Below the pieces are notes generated by a model. The model was not told the DNA's origin and did no database searches. It saw only the letters and a list, made by a program, of their open reading frames with translations. Both the position numbers and the translations under genes were made by a program. DNA of 64,000 bases from the NCBI RefSeq assembly GCF_024643205.1, contig NZ_JAMKQJ010000007.1:186001-250000 (forward strand). The letters run 5' to 3'. The DNA is from Parapedobacter tibetensis (lineage in GTDB: Bacteria > Bacteroidota > Bacteroidia > Sphingobacteriales > Sphingobacteriaceae). Of this stretch, positions 18,018 to 26,477 are shown piece by piece; position 1 is the first letter of the stretch; each line of letters begins with the position of its first letter.

Positions 18018-19460
18018 ATGTCAGGCAATGATTTTATAGCGCTTTCTCCATTATTACTGCTTACCGGCTCTTCGGTGCTGATTATGCTGCTTATTGCCCT
18101 AAAACTGAGTCATCGCAATATCCAGCTCAGCAGTCTACTCTTATTCATCCTCGCTTTTTTTTCGCTTTTTTATGAGCCAGATGTATCCCCTCATCATATT
18201 GAACCGTTGTTAGTGGTCGATCGGTTCGCCGTATTCATTATGGGGCTCATCATTTTTTCCGGTTTGGTGGTCAATATCCTTTCCTATATCTACTTTGAAG
18301 AAAAGGAAGAAGGGCCAAAGGAATACTATGTGCTGCTTTTTCTATGTACACTGGGTGCCTGTGTGTTGGCGACCAGCAAGCATTTTATTTCATTATTTCT
18401 AGGCCTCGAAATTCTGACGGTTGGCTTATATGCGTTGATTGCCTATTTGAAAGCTAGGCATCACAACATTGAAGCGGGTATTAAGTACCTCGTGCTAGCT
18501 GCATTCTCTTCTGCTTTTCTCCTTTTTGGGATGGCCTTAATTTACCTTCAGACGGGTAGCATGGAATTTTCGATTATTGGCAGAAGTCTGCACTCACTTC
18601 CCTCGCTGCCACCCTTATTTCTCACCGGCTTAGGCATGATGCTCGTCGGTGTGGGCTTCAAATTGGCGGTGGTTCCTTTCCATATGTGGACTGCTGATGT
18701 ATACCAAGGGGCCCCCACACCGGTTACCAGCTTTATTGCCACCGTTTCAAAGGGCGGAGTCATTGCAGTATTGCTTCGTTTTTTTATCGTCATCGATGGA
18801 TTCAGATTCAGCCCCCTCATGCTTATGTTAATGAGTATAGCTATTGCTTCAATGATCGTCGGCAATCTGCTTGCGCTACAGCAGAAAAATGTAAAACGTA
18901 TCCTTGCCTATTCGTCTATCGCACATCTCGGCTATCTACTAGTAGCGTTGATCCCCGGCAGTGTCATGAGCATACAAGCTGTCAGTTTTTATCTGGCGGC
19001 CTACTTTATAACCATCCTCACCGCTTTTGGTATTATGACCATTTTATCAACGAAAGAGAATGATGCCGAGGATATCGAAAGCTATAAAGCCTTGTTTTGG
19101 AAACATCCCCTCTTGGCCTGCATATTTAGTGCAGCCCTACTTTCCCTAGCCGGAATACCACTTACTGCAGGTTTTGTTGGCAAATTTTTCATTCTCGCCG
19201 CCAGCCTACAGGCTGGGTTTTGGATGATTGCTTTCGTCCTAGTCATCGGCAGCGTGATCGGTTTGTATTATTATCTCCGAATTATCAGCAAGATGTTCTC
19301 CGGGCGAGGAGGCGTACCACGCAAAGAGCAAAGGTCGCATCCAGTTTTTTATCTAGTAAGCGTGATCGTTTTATCACTGCTCACTCTATTCATTATTTGG
19401 TTTGGAGTCTACCCTTCAGGATTGATATATTTTGTAGACTATTTTCGACTTAACATGTAA
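18018..19460 (+). CDS. nuoN: NADH-quinone oxidoreductase subunit N (antiporter-like)
   Basis: A 480-residue third antiporter-like subunit. Signatures are the glutamate helix (FLGLEILTVGLYALIAYLKA), VGFKLAVVPFHMWTADVYQG and LQQKNVKRILAYSSIAHLGY. It starts 2 bp after nuoM and is the last complex I gene; the intergenic gap then exceeds 100 bp, so the operon probably ends here, giving A-B-CD-E-F-G-H-I-J-K-L-M-N complete. Confidence 0.95.
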   Translation: MSGNDFIALSPLLLLTGSSVLIMLLIALKLSHRNIQLSSLLLFILAFFSLFYEPDVSPHHIEPLLVVDRFAVFIMGLIIFSGLVVNILSYIYFEEKEEGPKEYYVLLFLCTLGACVLATSKHFISLFLGLEILTVGLYALIAYLKARHHNIEAGIKYLVLAAFSSAFLLFGMALIYLQTGSMEFSIIGRSLHSLPSLPPLFLTGLGMMLVGVGFKLAVVPFHMWTADVYQGAPTPVTSFIATVSKGGVIAVLLRFFIVIDGFRFSPLMLMLMSIAIASMIVGNLLALQQKNVKRILAYSSIAHLGYLLVALIPGSVMSIQAVSFYLAAYFITILTAFGIMTILSTKENDAEDIESYKALFWKHPLLACIFSAALLSLAGIPLTAGFVGKFFILAASLQAGFWMIAFVLVIGSVIGLYYYLRIISKMFSGRGGVPRKEQRSHPVFYLVSVIVLSLLTLFIIWFGVYPSGLIYFVDYFRLNM

Positions 19461-19580
19461 GTTGTCCGCATACTAGGAAAAAGAATTGTCACATTTTACG
19501 TTCCTGCATTGTCTTATAGGAGATTTTTTTTATAAACAGCACCGGATAACGATAAGGTTGGTCAAGTATAACAAAAAACT

Positions 19581-20081
19581 ATGATGATACCGATAAAAAA
19601 AGTCATACCCCTTCTTTTAATAATTTGCGTATTTGGGTGCAATCGAAATTCAAAAACAGCTATGAAAGCAGAACAAAAATCGGATACACAAAAGATAGAA
19701 GCTATTTTGGACGATTATGTTATCTATTGGAATAGCAACGAAATGGATTCATGGGGGACCTTGTTTACCGATGATGCCGACTATATCAATCGGAAGGGTG
19801 GCTGGTGGAAAAACAATAAAGACAATGTAGCCGGGCATAAGCATATCCATCATATGTTAATGGAAATGAGGCAGCCCAAAACGTTCAGCTTGGAAATTCA
19901 TAAAATTGAGTTTCTAAAACCTGATGTGGCAGTTGTCCAGGCGTTAAGCGAATGGCCGGGGTTTAAACCAAACAACTCTGGGGAGCCAATTGAAAACATG
20001 AAAGGCATTATTACGTGTGTTTTTGTGAAAACTGACGGGAAATGGCTTATTAAGACACTGCATAATACGCTGAGAGATTAA
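19581..20081 (+). CDS. NTF2/SnoaL-like lipoprotein
   Basis: A 166-residue predicted lipoprotein: N-terminal helix and lipobox ending at Cys20 (LLLIICVFGC). The mature part fits the cone-shaped NTF2-like fold (SgcJ/DUF4440 type), with AILDDYVIYWNSNEMDSWGTLFTDDADYINRKGG (cited in parts: YVIYWNSNEMD, LFTDDADY) and a C-terminal strand ending WLIKTLHNTLRD. These proteins may bind small ligands or be enzymes; no catalytic function can be assigned. It lies alone downstream of nuoN. Confidence 0.7.
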   Translation: MMIPIKKVIPLLLIICVFGCNRNSKTAMKAEQKSDTQKIEAILDDYVIYWNSNEMDSWGTLFTDDADYINRKGGWWKNNKDNVAGHKHIHHMLMEMRQPKTFSLEIHKIEFLKPDVAVVQALSEWPGFKPNNSGEPIENMKGIITCVFVKTDGKWLIKTLHNTLRD

Positions 20082-20142
20082 AAAGGCAAGTGTTGCTTGT
20101 TGTGATGCCTAAAGAAATGAAATTTTGTAAATAAAAGTCAGT

Positions 20143-20928
20143 ATGAGAAAATTATGTAGCACCTGCGGAACATTATATCCGACATGGTATTCTTCAAATG
20201 ATTGCTTTATCTGTAACGAAGAACGACAATATGTACCCGAGGAAGGACAGATATGGACTACGCAGGAAGAACTGTCGTCAACCCATAAAAACAAACTTAT
20301 AAGCATTAATCACCGCCTTTTTGAAATCGCGATAGAACCTAAATTTGCCATAGGGCAAAGAGCCTTTTTAGTACTTTCAGAAAGCGGGAATGTGCTCTGG
20401 GACTGCGTACCCTTGCTTGATGAGGAAACTATCCGTTTTATCAGCTCCAAGGGCGGACTGAGTGCCATTGCATTTTCCCATCCGCATTATTACAGTAATA
20501 TGAACGATTGGGCAAAAGTTTTTGATTGCCCGATTTATATTCACCAAGCCGATGAGCAATATATTATGGACAAGAGCGAATATATCCATTTGTGGGAAGG
20601 AGAGGAAATACCCTTGTGGGACGATTTAAAACTAGTGAACATTGGAGGCCATTTTGAGGGAAGTTCTGTATTGCTAATTTCAGAGCCATCAAAAAAAGGC
20701 GTTATACTTTGCGGAGATACGATGTATCTTTCCCCAAGCAAAAATCATTTTGCTCTTATGTATAGCTATCCAAACAGGATGCCCTTGCCCATATCAGAAA
20801 TAAAAAGGATAAAACAACGGCTTGATACATTGGATTTTAATAGTGTTTACGGATTTTACAGCTATCAGAACGTCATTGGGACTGCCAAGGAAATCCTGGA
20901 AGCATCCGTAAAAAGATATTTGAGATAA
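20143..20928 (+). CDS. Zinc-ribbon plus metallo-beta-lactamase-fold protein
   Basis: A 261-residue protein. The N-terminus has two CxxC pairs (Cys5/Cys8 and Cys21/Cys24) suggesting a small zinc ribbon. The rest resembles a metallo-beta-lactamase fold: SHPHYYSN takes the place of HxHxDH, a later GGHFEGSS provides the third histidine region, and CGDTMYLS gives the bridging Asp. Because the D and H of HxHxDH are replaced by Y and N, the usual two-metal site is incomplete. Homologues of this type are annotated as MBL-fold hydrolases; substrate unknown. Confidence 0.7.
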   Translation: MRKLCSTCGTLYPTWYSSNDCFICNEERQYVPEEGQIWTTQEELSSTHKNKLISINHRLFEIAIEPKFAIGQRAFLVLSESGNVLWDCVPLLDEETIRFISSKGGLSAIAFSHPHYYSNMNDWAKVFDCPIYIHQADEQYIMDKSEYIHLWEGEEIPLWDDLKLVNIGGHFEGSSVLLISEPSKKGVILCGDTMYLSPSKNHFALMYSYPNRMPLPISEIKRIKQRLDTLDFNSVYGFYSYQNVIGTAKEILEASVKRYLR

Positions 20929-20970
20929 TCATAACCTGCAGATAGCTTCCATAAATCCTTTACATGTTGG

Positions 20971-21339
20971 CTATCCACGGTCATAGACGCCTTCCATATT
21001 GGCTATTGCCCAAGCGGCCATCGCCTCAATAACAGGTAGCAATCCCTTGCCTGCGTTGCTGAGTCGGTATTTCACAAATGGGGGCACAATGGGCTTTGCT
21101 TTCCGGATGATTAGGTCATCGTTTTCCAATTGCTTTAAATGCTGGATAAGTACTTTCTCCGTTATGGCTGGTATTGCCCTTTTTAATTCACTATATCTTT
21201 TATCTCCTTTGGATAAATGGTAAATAATAATCGGTTTCCAGTAACCACCTATCTTTTCCATCACGTGGGTTACAGGACATTGATCCAGGGCGTATTGTTT
21301 ATTTTCCTGTATAGTTGATGTTTCCTTGATTGCTGTCAT
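20971..21339 (-). CDS. HxlR-family (MarR-like) transcriptional regulator
   Basis: A 122-residue winged-helix protein. The HxlR hallmark is complete: a cysteine near the N-terminus (Cys21 in DQCPVTHVMEKIGGYWKP), the recognition segment RYSELKRAIPAITEKVLIQ, and a wing ending VEYRLS-like (VKYRLSNAGKGL). In studied members this cysteine senses quinones or electrophiles. It is divergent from an NmrA-like oxidoreductase gene, with an inverted repeat between them, so it probably represses that gene. Confidence 0.88.
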   Translation of the reverse strand: MTAIKETSTIQENKQYALDQCPVTHVMEKIGGYWKPIIIYHLSKGDKRYSELKRAIPAITEKVLIQHLKQLENDDLIIRKAKPIVPPFVKYRLSNAGKGLLPVIEAMAAWAIANMEGVYDRG

Positions 21340-21360
21340 TTATACATACTTTGGGGTAGG

Positions 21361-21376
21361 TACTTGTATATAAGTA
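21361..21376. promoter_or_regulatory. Candidate HxlR operator
   Basis: TACTT and AAGTA arms are separated by 6 bp in the 82-bp divergent spacer. HxlR-type regulators commonly bind short dyads of this kind. It lies just upstream of the -7-like box at 21387-21394. Confidence 0.5.
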
Positions 21377-21386
21377 AGTGCAAATA

Positions 21387-21394
21387 TACCTTTG
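21387..21394 (+). promoter_or_regulatory. -7 box of the NmrA-like gene
   Basis: TACCTTTG matches TAnnTTTG, 28 bp before the ATG at 21422, at the distance expected for a short leader. Confidence 0.5.
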
Positions 21395-21421
21395 TTCCTG
21401 TAAATAAAAAACAATTCGAAA

Positions 21422-22300
21422 ATGAAAATCACTAGCTCAGGTTCTTTAGGGAACGTAGGAAAACATCTGGTTAAGAAACTTGCCGCCGCCGGACATACCG
21501 TAACCGTTATCAGCAGCGGCGCCGATCGAAAATCAGCCATTGAGTCTTTGGGTGCCCGCGCTGCAATTGGCTCCATAAATGATGCGTTTTTTTTGAAAGA
21601 AGCATTTAGCGGGGCTGATGCCGTTTTTGCAATGACACCTCCGAATATGGGCGGCGCCAGTGCAATTGAAGGCACAACGAATATCGGCAAAGCCTATGCA
21701 ACAGCAATCAAAGAAGTAGGGGTGAGCCGCGTAGTGATGCTAAGCAGCGTGGGCGCGGATCTCCCTGACGGAAACGGGCCTATTGCGGGCTTGCACAACA
21801 TTGAAACACTGTACAACGAGCTGCAAGGCGTCGCGGTAACTTTCCTCCGTGCCGGACTTTTCTATACCAATTTCTACAATGATGTGCCGTTGATTAAAGG
21901 GTTGGGTATTATCGGGGCCAACTATCCTGCAACATTAGCCCTACCATTGGTACATCCGGAAGATATTGCCACCGCAGCCGCGGAAGAATTGGAAAAAAAC
22001 CCAATAGGCAAAAATGTCCGCTATATCGTAAGCGATGTCCGCACACCCGCTGACTTTGCAAAAGTGCTTGGAGCGGCTGTTGGCAAAACCGACCTGCCGT
22101 GGGTCGAGTTTACCGATGAGCAGTCACTGCAAGGGATGACACAAGCGGGGTTGCCGGAAGAGGCTGCAGTGCTATTCACCGAAATGGGTGCAGGTTTCCG
22201 CAGTGGAAAACTGCAAGCAGATTTTGAGAAGAACGGTTCGCCCGTTACCGGAAAAATCAGGCTGCAGGATTTCGCTAAAGAATTCGCGACTAATTTTTAA
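21422..22300 (+). CDS. NmrA/QorB-like NAD(P)-binding oxidoreductase
   Basis: A 292-residue atypical short-chain dehydrogenase. The N-terminal dinucleotide-binding loop is SSGSLGNVGKHLVKKLAAAG, followed by the end of strand 2 (TVTVIS); the region VMLSSVGAD and LRAGLFYTNFY are typical of the NmrA/NAD(P)H azoreductase-like group. It lacks a clear YxxxK pair, as in many NmrA-like proteins, so it may be a redox sensor or quinone reductase. Divergence from an HxlR gene, and that family's link to quinone stress, suggest an inducible detoxification role. Confidence 0.8.
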   Translation: MKITSSGSLGNVGKHLVKKLAAAGHTVTVISSGADRKSAIESLGARAAIGSINDAFFLKEAFSGADAVFAMTPPNMGGASAIEGTTNIGKAYATAIKEVGVSRVVMLSSVGADLPDGNGPIAGLHNIETLYNELQGVAVTFLRAGLFYTNFYNDVPLIKGLGIIGANYPATLALPLVHPEDIATAAAEELEKNPIGKNVRYIVSDVRTPADFAKVLGAAVGKTDLPWVEFTDEQSLQGMTQAGLPEEAAVLFTEMGAGFRSGKLQADFEKNGSPVTGKIRLQDFAKEFATNF

Positions 22301-22407
22301 GATACTTCGCTGTTTGCCGGAGGCTTTGAATGGGATACCGGTTTATTGAGGACTTACAATTTTATCCATTGTGAATAGTTATAAAGTGACAAATCCCTTC
22401 GGGAACA

Positions 22408-22436
22408 CCAAAAGGCCTTAAATGGCCTTTTTTCAT
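22408..22436. terminator. Rho-independent terminator after the NmrA-like gene
   Basis: AAAGGCC (22411-22417) and GGCCTTT (22424-22430) flank a 6-base loop and are followed by T residues on the plus strand. Confidence 0.8.
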
Positions 22437-22640
22437 TTATACAATAAGGATCGAACAGAAGGGTTGGCGGCAACCATTTTCCATCAGTGTCATAGAACTT
22501 CCTGCCCCTGAAGCGGTAACACAAGGACCTTCACCCATCCCGGGCGGGACCCGTTCATAGAGCTTTCCTTTTTTACAGCGCGGACACAGCGGTTCGGTAC
22601 AAACCTCCGTTTCCATATGGCCATATACCTCTATCATCAA
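22437..22640 (-). CDS. Small hypothetical protein with one CxxC pair (possibly a remnant)
   Basis: A 67-codon open frame with CPRCKKGKLYERVPPGMG and several further cysteines. The single CxxC knuckle suggests a zinc-binding fragment of a larger protein, for example of a transposase or a nucleic-acid-binding protein, but I do not recognise the family. It lies in the otherwise gene-poor stretch between the NmrA-like gene and the GC-rich lipoprotein locus. Confidence 0.25.
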   Translation of the reverse strand: MMIEVYGHMETEVCTEPLCPRCKKGKLYERVPPGMGEGPCVTASGAGSSMTLMENGCRQPFCSILIV

Positions 22641-22882
22641 GCGTCGAATAATAAATCACCAGTTTTTTCTTTTTCACTTTTAGCTTATGGGCGCATCCCT
22701 CCTGTTCATTCAGCCCCTGCGCGACGGAAGCTTCAGGCTGCCAGCTCGTCGAGCAATTCCCAGAAGCGAGGAAAGGTGTCGCACATGGCATGAGTGTCTT
22801 CATCCGCGCCCTGTACTAACATACCTTCCTGCGTCAGTGCCGCTACCAGTGCCCGGTTCTGTTGCTGATCGCCTTCATTCCC
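22641..22882. other. Gene-poor stretch with a degenerate open frame
   Basis: On the minus strand, directly after the stop of the lipoprotein gene (22883-22885) and in the same frame, about 48 codons stay open to a TGA near 22731 (ends TFPRFWELLDELAA). It has no start codon at a sensible place. It looks like the end of a lost gene. Nothing else recognisable is present. Confidence 0.3.
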
Positions 22883-23527
22883 TTATTTTACAAACACCAA
22901 TTCACCTTTCTGGCCGTCTTTATGAAAGCCGATGCTGTAAAGGTTGTTTTCGACCTTTTGCACTTCCAATGCCGTCAACGCAATCTCTTCGGTAGTCTTT
23001 CCGCTCTCTACGATCCGCAACTTCGCATCCGTTTTATCCCCAACGGTGTAGCCACCATTCCATACGAGTACAAACTGCTTTTTCTCGGCGAAGCTGGTAA
23101 TGGCCACCCGATCGGCAAGAATGGCTGTGCTCCAGCCGTTCGCTTCATCCAGTTCAATGGTATTTGTCCATTTGAAGCGGGGCGTGGTGGCGTCAATAAT
23201 CGCTGATTTTACTGTCACGGACACAATAGCCGTTTTGCCCGACCCGTCTTTTACGGTCACAGTAGCCGTGCCCTTGGCTTTGCCACTGATGGTGACCGTT
23301 TGCTCCGATACGGTAGCCATTGCCGTAGCTTCAGATGAGGAAGATACACTGTAATTATTATTGCCACTGGTTATTTGCACAGTTGCCTGCTCATCAGCGA
23401 ATACTTCTATGGTGGTTCTGTCCAAGGTCAGATTCATCTCCGGGTTGTCTTTCTTGCAGGATGAAAAGAGGAATACCAGGCCCAACACCAGTGTAAGGGC
23501 TGTCTGTTTTATTGTTGATGTTTTCAT
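22883..23527 (-). CDS. Ig-like-domain lipoprotein at the end of the GC-rich locus
   Basis: A 214-residue predicted lipoprotein with lipobox FLFSSC at about residue 25, counted from the ATG at 23527. An upstream in-frame ATG at 23557 is possible but the signal peptide fits better from 23527. The following region (LTLDRTTIEVFADEQATVQI then VTISGKAKGTATVTVKDGSG) is a bacterial Ig-like (Big_2) domain; the C-terminal 100 residues are a lineage-specific beta-rich domain. Likely exported to the outer membrane or cell surface. It is the last gene of a minus-strand cluster headed by the sigma factor at 33229. Confidence 0.7.
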   Translation of the reverse strand: MKTSTIKQTALTLVLGLVFLFSSCKKDNPEMNLTLDRTTIEVFADEQATVQITSGNNNYSVSSSSEATAMATVSEQTVTISGKAKGTATVTVKDGSGKTAIVSVTVKSAIIDATTPRFKWTNTIELDEANGWSTAILADRVAITSFAEKKQFVLVWNGGYTVGDKTDAKLRIVESGKTTEEIALTALEVQKVENNLYSIGFHKDGQKGELVFVK

Positions 23528-23573
23528 TGTTTTGTTCTTTATCGTGTTTAGCGTCATTTCGATTCCTTAATTC

Positions 23574-25466
23574 TTACTTACTGATCTTCAATTTAATCAC
23601 GTCTGTTCCATCGGCGGTGGTGGCTTTCAGGCTCAGCTCGCCAGTGCTCTCCGATAGGTCTACCGTGCCGTCGCCCAGTTCGACTTCGGCGTCGTTCACA
23701 TAGAACTTAGTGAATCTAGCTACGGCATCGGCCGGACCTACCACCCGGGCTGTATTGCCTTCTACGGTAATGGCGACTTCTTCCAGCCAATCGTAATTGA
23801 CAACGAGTAACTTAACTGTTTTCTCCACGGGGCTGAAGTTAATTCCATCGCCCGCTTGCTTAGCGGTCACCGTGGTCTCGCCCTCTTTCAAGATGGTCAG
23901 TTTGTTGCCCTCCAAGGTAGCGATGCTTTCATCGGCTATTTCATAGGTAACGGACAGGCCGCTGCTCGCCGTGGCATTCAGCTCCACGACGGCGCCTACC
24001 GTCGCGGTGATGTCATGGAAACCCTCAAGGGTCTGTTCATTGGCATCTGAGCCGATGGCTTTGATGTTGGCAAATGCATTCCACAGGTCAAAATCCTTGT
24101 AATCCTGCACAGCATTGGCTGGCACGTACAGGAGGCAGTTAGCGAGGTCTATGTCGGTGAACACATTTTTTTGGCTAGAAAAGATGATGGGTTCGGGGTT
24201 ATTGATGACCAGCGCTTTCAACCCGGTCATGCCTTGGAAGGCGCCATCGCCGATGGCCGTCACGGTAGCCGGAAGTTCCAGGGTCTCCAGTGCCGTAACG
24301 CCCCTGAACGCATTATTGCCTATGCTGGTCACCTGATCTCCCAAATCGATGGACGTGAGCGTCGTGATATTTTGGAATGCATTATTACCTATCGTGGTGA
24401 CAGCATCAGGCAGTACAAGGCTTTTGAGTTGAGTACCTTGAAAAGAGTTATTTCCGATGATGGCAACCGTTTCAGGGATGGTCAGCTCTTCAATAGCCGT
24501 ATTGGAAAAAGCTCCGAAGCTTGGGGTCGCTACCCTGAATTCGGTGAGACCTGCCGGCAGGTTCCGTATTTCTTTCAACTTGTCACAACTGGCGAAAAAC
24601 CCGCGCAGAATCCCATCGCCCGTTTCATTAAAGGAAATGGTGGTATTGTCCGGAAACTCAAAGACGCTCATTCCGTTATCCGACAAAATACCAGCGGAAC
24701 GAAATACCCGGTCGCCACTGATCTCGATGGCTTTGCCATTGCGGGGCGCAAAGGTGATACCTTCTGCATACAGCACCATAGCAAAAGCCTGTCCTCCAAT
24801 GTATTCGACAGATGCGGGGATGGTGATCGCGGTCATTTTCGGATTGTTCAACATATAAAAAGCACTGCTGCCAATGTAGGCCAAGCCTTCGGGCAATGTC
24901 AAGTGTTCGAGACCGTTGAACCGATTAAAGGCGCCAGTTTCTATGGTCCGGAGCGTCGATGGCAAATGGAGGGTAGTTACCTTTGTTTGCCCGTTAAAGG
25001 CGTTTGCCTTGATGGTCGTTACCCCTTCGGGAATATCCAGTGCCACCAATGCTGCATCGTTCCCGCCGCCAGTGCCGAACGCATTCTCGCTGATGGTAGT
25101 GATCACGCCACCACCGGGGAGGGTAACGTTTTGTAGGGCCGCGAACTGATAAAAGGCTTCTTTCGGTATTTCCTTGTTTTCCACTGCGGTAATGCCGCTC
25201 AGGTCGAGGGAGACCACGGTCTGTTTTATCCTGCCTTCCGTGCCACTACCACCTTCCAGGTCGGCAAAATCCTGCGCATTGAGCGTACCGTTGATCTTGA
25301 GGTTTCTGATCTGGCTCAAATTGGTTTCTGCATCTACCGCCGCAATCAGGTCGGCCCTTGCCTTACCGGCCGTGGTGGTGATGGTAATATTTTCGTATTG
25401 CGCCTGCGCAAACAGCGTCAGAAACAGGGCGCATGCGAGTAGAAATAGTTTTTTCATTGTTTTCAT
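23574..25466 (-). CDS. BspA-like leucine-rich-repeat secreted protein with C-terminal Ig-like domain
   Basis: A 630-residue protein with a type I signal peptide (MKTMKKLFLLACALFLTLFA, cleavage after AQA). Residues about 85-460 consist of LRR_5/BspA-type repeats of about 23 residues with the pattern xxIGNNAFQxxTxLxxLxLPxxVTxI. A Big_2-like domain follows (about 480-555). No PorSS C-terminal sorting domain or lipobox is evident. BspA-type proteins bind host or matrix proteins or serve as surface ligand-binding scaffolds. Placement behind a sigma/anti-sigma/TonB receptor set suggests a surface partner for uptake, which is inference. Confidence 0.8.
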   Translation of the reverse strand: MKTMKKLFLLACALFLTLFAQAQYENITITTTAGKARADLIAAVDAETNLSQIRNLKINGTLNAQDFADLEGGSGTEGRIKQTVVSLDLSGITAVENKEIPKEAFYQFAALQNVTLPGGGVITTISENAFGTGGGNDAALVALDIPEGVTTIKANAFNGQTKVTTLHLPSTLRTIETGAFNRFNGLEHLTLPEGLAYIGSSAFYMLNNPKMTAITIPASVEYIGGQAFAMVLYAEGITFAPRNGKAIEISGDRVFRSAGILSDNGMSVFEFPDNTTISFNETGDGILRGFFASCDKLKEIRNLPAGLTEFRVATPSFGAFSNTAIEELTIPETVAIIGNNSFQGTQLKSLVLPDAVTTIGNNAFQNITTLTSIDLGDQVTSIGNNAFRGVTALETLELPATVTAIGDGAFQGMTGLKALVINNPEPIIFSSQKNVFTDIDLANCLLYVPANAVQDYKDFDLWNAFANIKAIGSDANEQTLEGFHDITATVGAVVELNATASSGLSVTYEIADESIATLEGNKLTILKEGETTVTAKQAGDGINFSPVEKTVKLLVVNYDWLEEVAITVEGNTARVVGPADAVARFTKFYVNDAEVELGDGTVDLSESTGELSLKATTADGTDVIKLKISK

Positions 25467-25544
25467 TTTTTATTCATTTAAATTTTAATTATTTGTGTAT
25501 TTATTAACTTTAGTCGTAAGCCTTTGCTTCTGACTCCCGACTTC

Positions 25545-26477
25545 TTAATAAAACACCCGCCTGATGGATGTGCGCAGGTCGGGCAGGACTGTCACGCTGA
25601 CGGTCGTTTCGTTGTCTTTCTTTATTTTTCGTTCCGTTTGCTCGGCAAAGCCGCGCAGCAATACGGTATAGACCGCTCCGTTGTTGGCGGGCACGGCCAC
25701 GGACTGCACATCTTCGCCGCCCGGACGGCGGAAGCGGATCAATATACCGTTGTACGTGTCCTGCGTTCCCGCGGTGGCCAGTTCCGCACTGCTATATTCC
25801 CCAAATGCCAATGGCGTATCTGTCGCCGTGGCCAGTTCGTTTCCGTCGGCGTCTACCCGGTAGGCCTCCACCTCACCCGCATCCGGCGAGAGGTTGACAA
25901 ACTGCACGGTCACGTGGCCTTCCACGCGATCCTTTCGCTCGATTGGCACTTCTACCACGGTATAGGCATCGTCGGCTTCCGGACTTTCTACGAGATAAAG
26001 CACTTGGTAGGTTTGCTTGCTGAGCGGGATGTTTTGGGTATGCAGGTAGGTCCTATCCCTGGAGGTAAAAATAAAGCGGTAATCTCCGGCATGTACGGGC
26101 AGCCAATAAACATCGCCACGGGCGCTGTTGTCTACCACCCCGGGGACACCCGTAAAGTGTCGGGGGTACTGCCGGATGTCGAGTTTGGGCTCATAATTGA
26201 ACGCCGCCGGGTAACTGACCTTCCCATTATACTTGTCAAAAGGTGCATTGTTGACCGAATCGGTAATGTACAGACGGTTGTCGCGGTAGAGCGTATCATC
26301 CAGGCCATACAGGAATGCTTCGCCGGCATTCACAAAATTGACGTAGGCCACATTCCCATTCGCGGGCAGCGCATCGGTCAGATTTTCTTCGCAAGCCGTG
26401 AACAGCCCCGCCATCATTCCCGTCAGCAGGCACCCAAAAAATAGTTTCTTTATCGTTTTCATAGCCATATTGTTCAT
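25545..26477 (-). CDS. DUF4397-type surface lipoprotein
   Basis: A 310-residue predicted lipoprotein (signal ending LFTAC, Cys29). The mature protein has two segments of DUF4397 character: VAYVNFVNAGEAF near the start and VTVQFVNLSPDAGEVEAYRVD later. These beta-rich domains occur in secreted Bacteroidota proteins of unknown function. The start overlaps the previous gene's stop by 4 bp (ATGA), so the two are translationally coupled. Confidence 0.72.
   Translation of the reverse strand: MNNMAMKTIKKLFFGCLLTGMMAGLFTACEENLTDALPANGNVAYVNFVNAGEAFLYGLDDTLYRDNRLYITDSVNNAPFDKYNGKVSYPAAFNYEPKLDIRQYPRHFTGVPGVVDNSARGDVYWLPVHAGDYRFIFTSRDRTYLHTQNIPLSKQTYQVLYLVESPEADDAYTVVEVPIERKDRVEGHVTVQFVNLSPDAGEVEAYRVDADGNELATATDTPLAFGEYSSAELATAGTQDTYNGILIRFRRPGGEDVQSVAVPANNGAVYTVLLRGFAEQTERKIKKDNETTVSVTVLPDLRTSIRRVFY

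Noticed and set aside
24171..25136. Long plus-strand open frame (321 codons) opposite the LRR protein
   Set aside because: The minus-strand frame has a signal peptide and regular LRR pattern; the plus frame is a by-product of high GC and repeats.
25524..26444. Long plus-strand open frame (306 codons) opposite the DUF4397 lipoprotein
   Set aside because: The sense gene has a lipobox, family pattern and coupled overlap with its neighbour; the opposite frame has no recognisable features.
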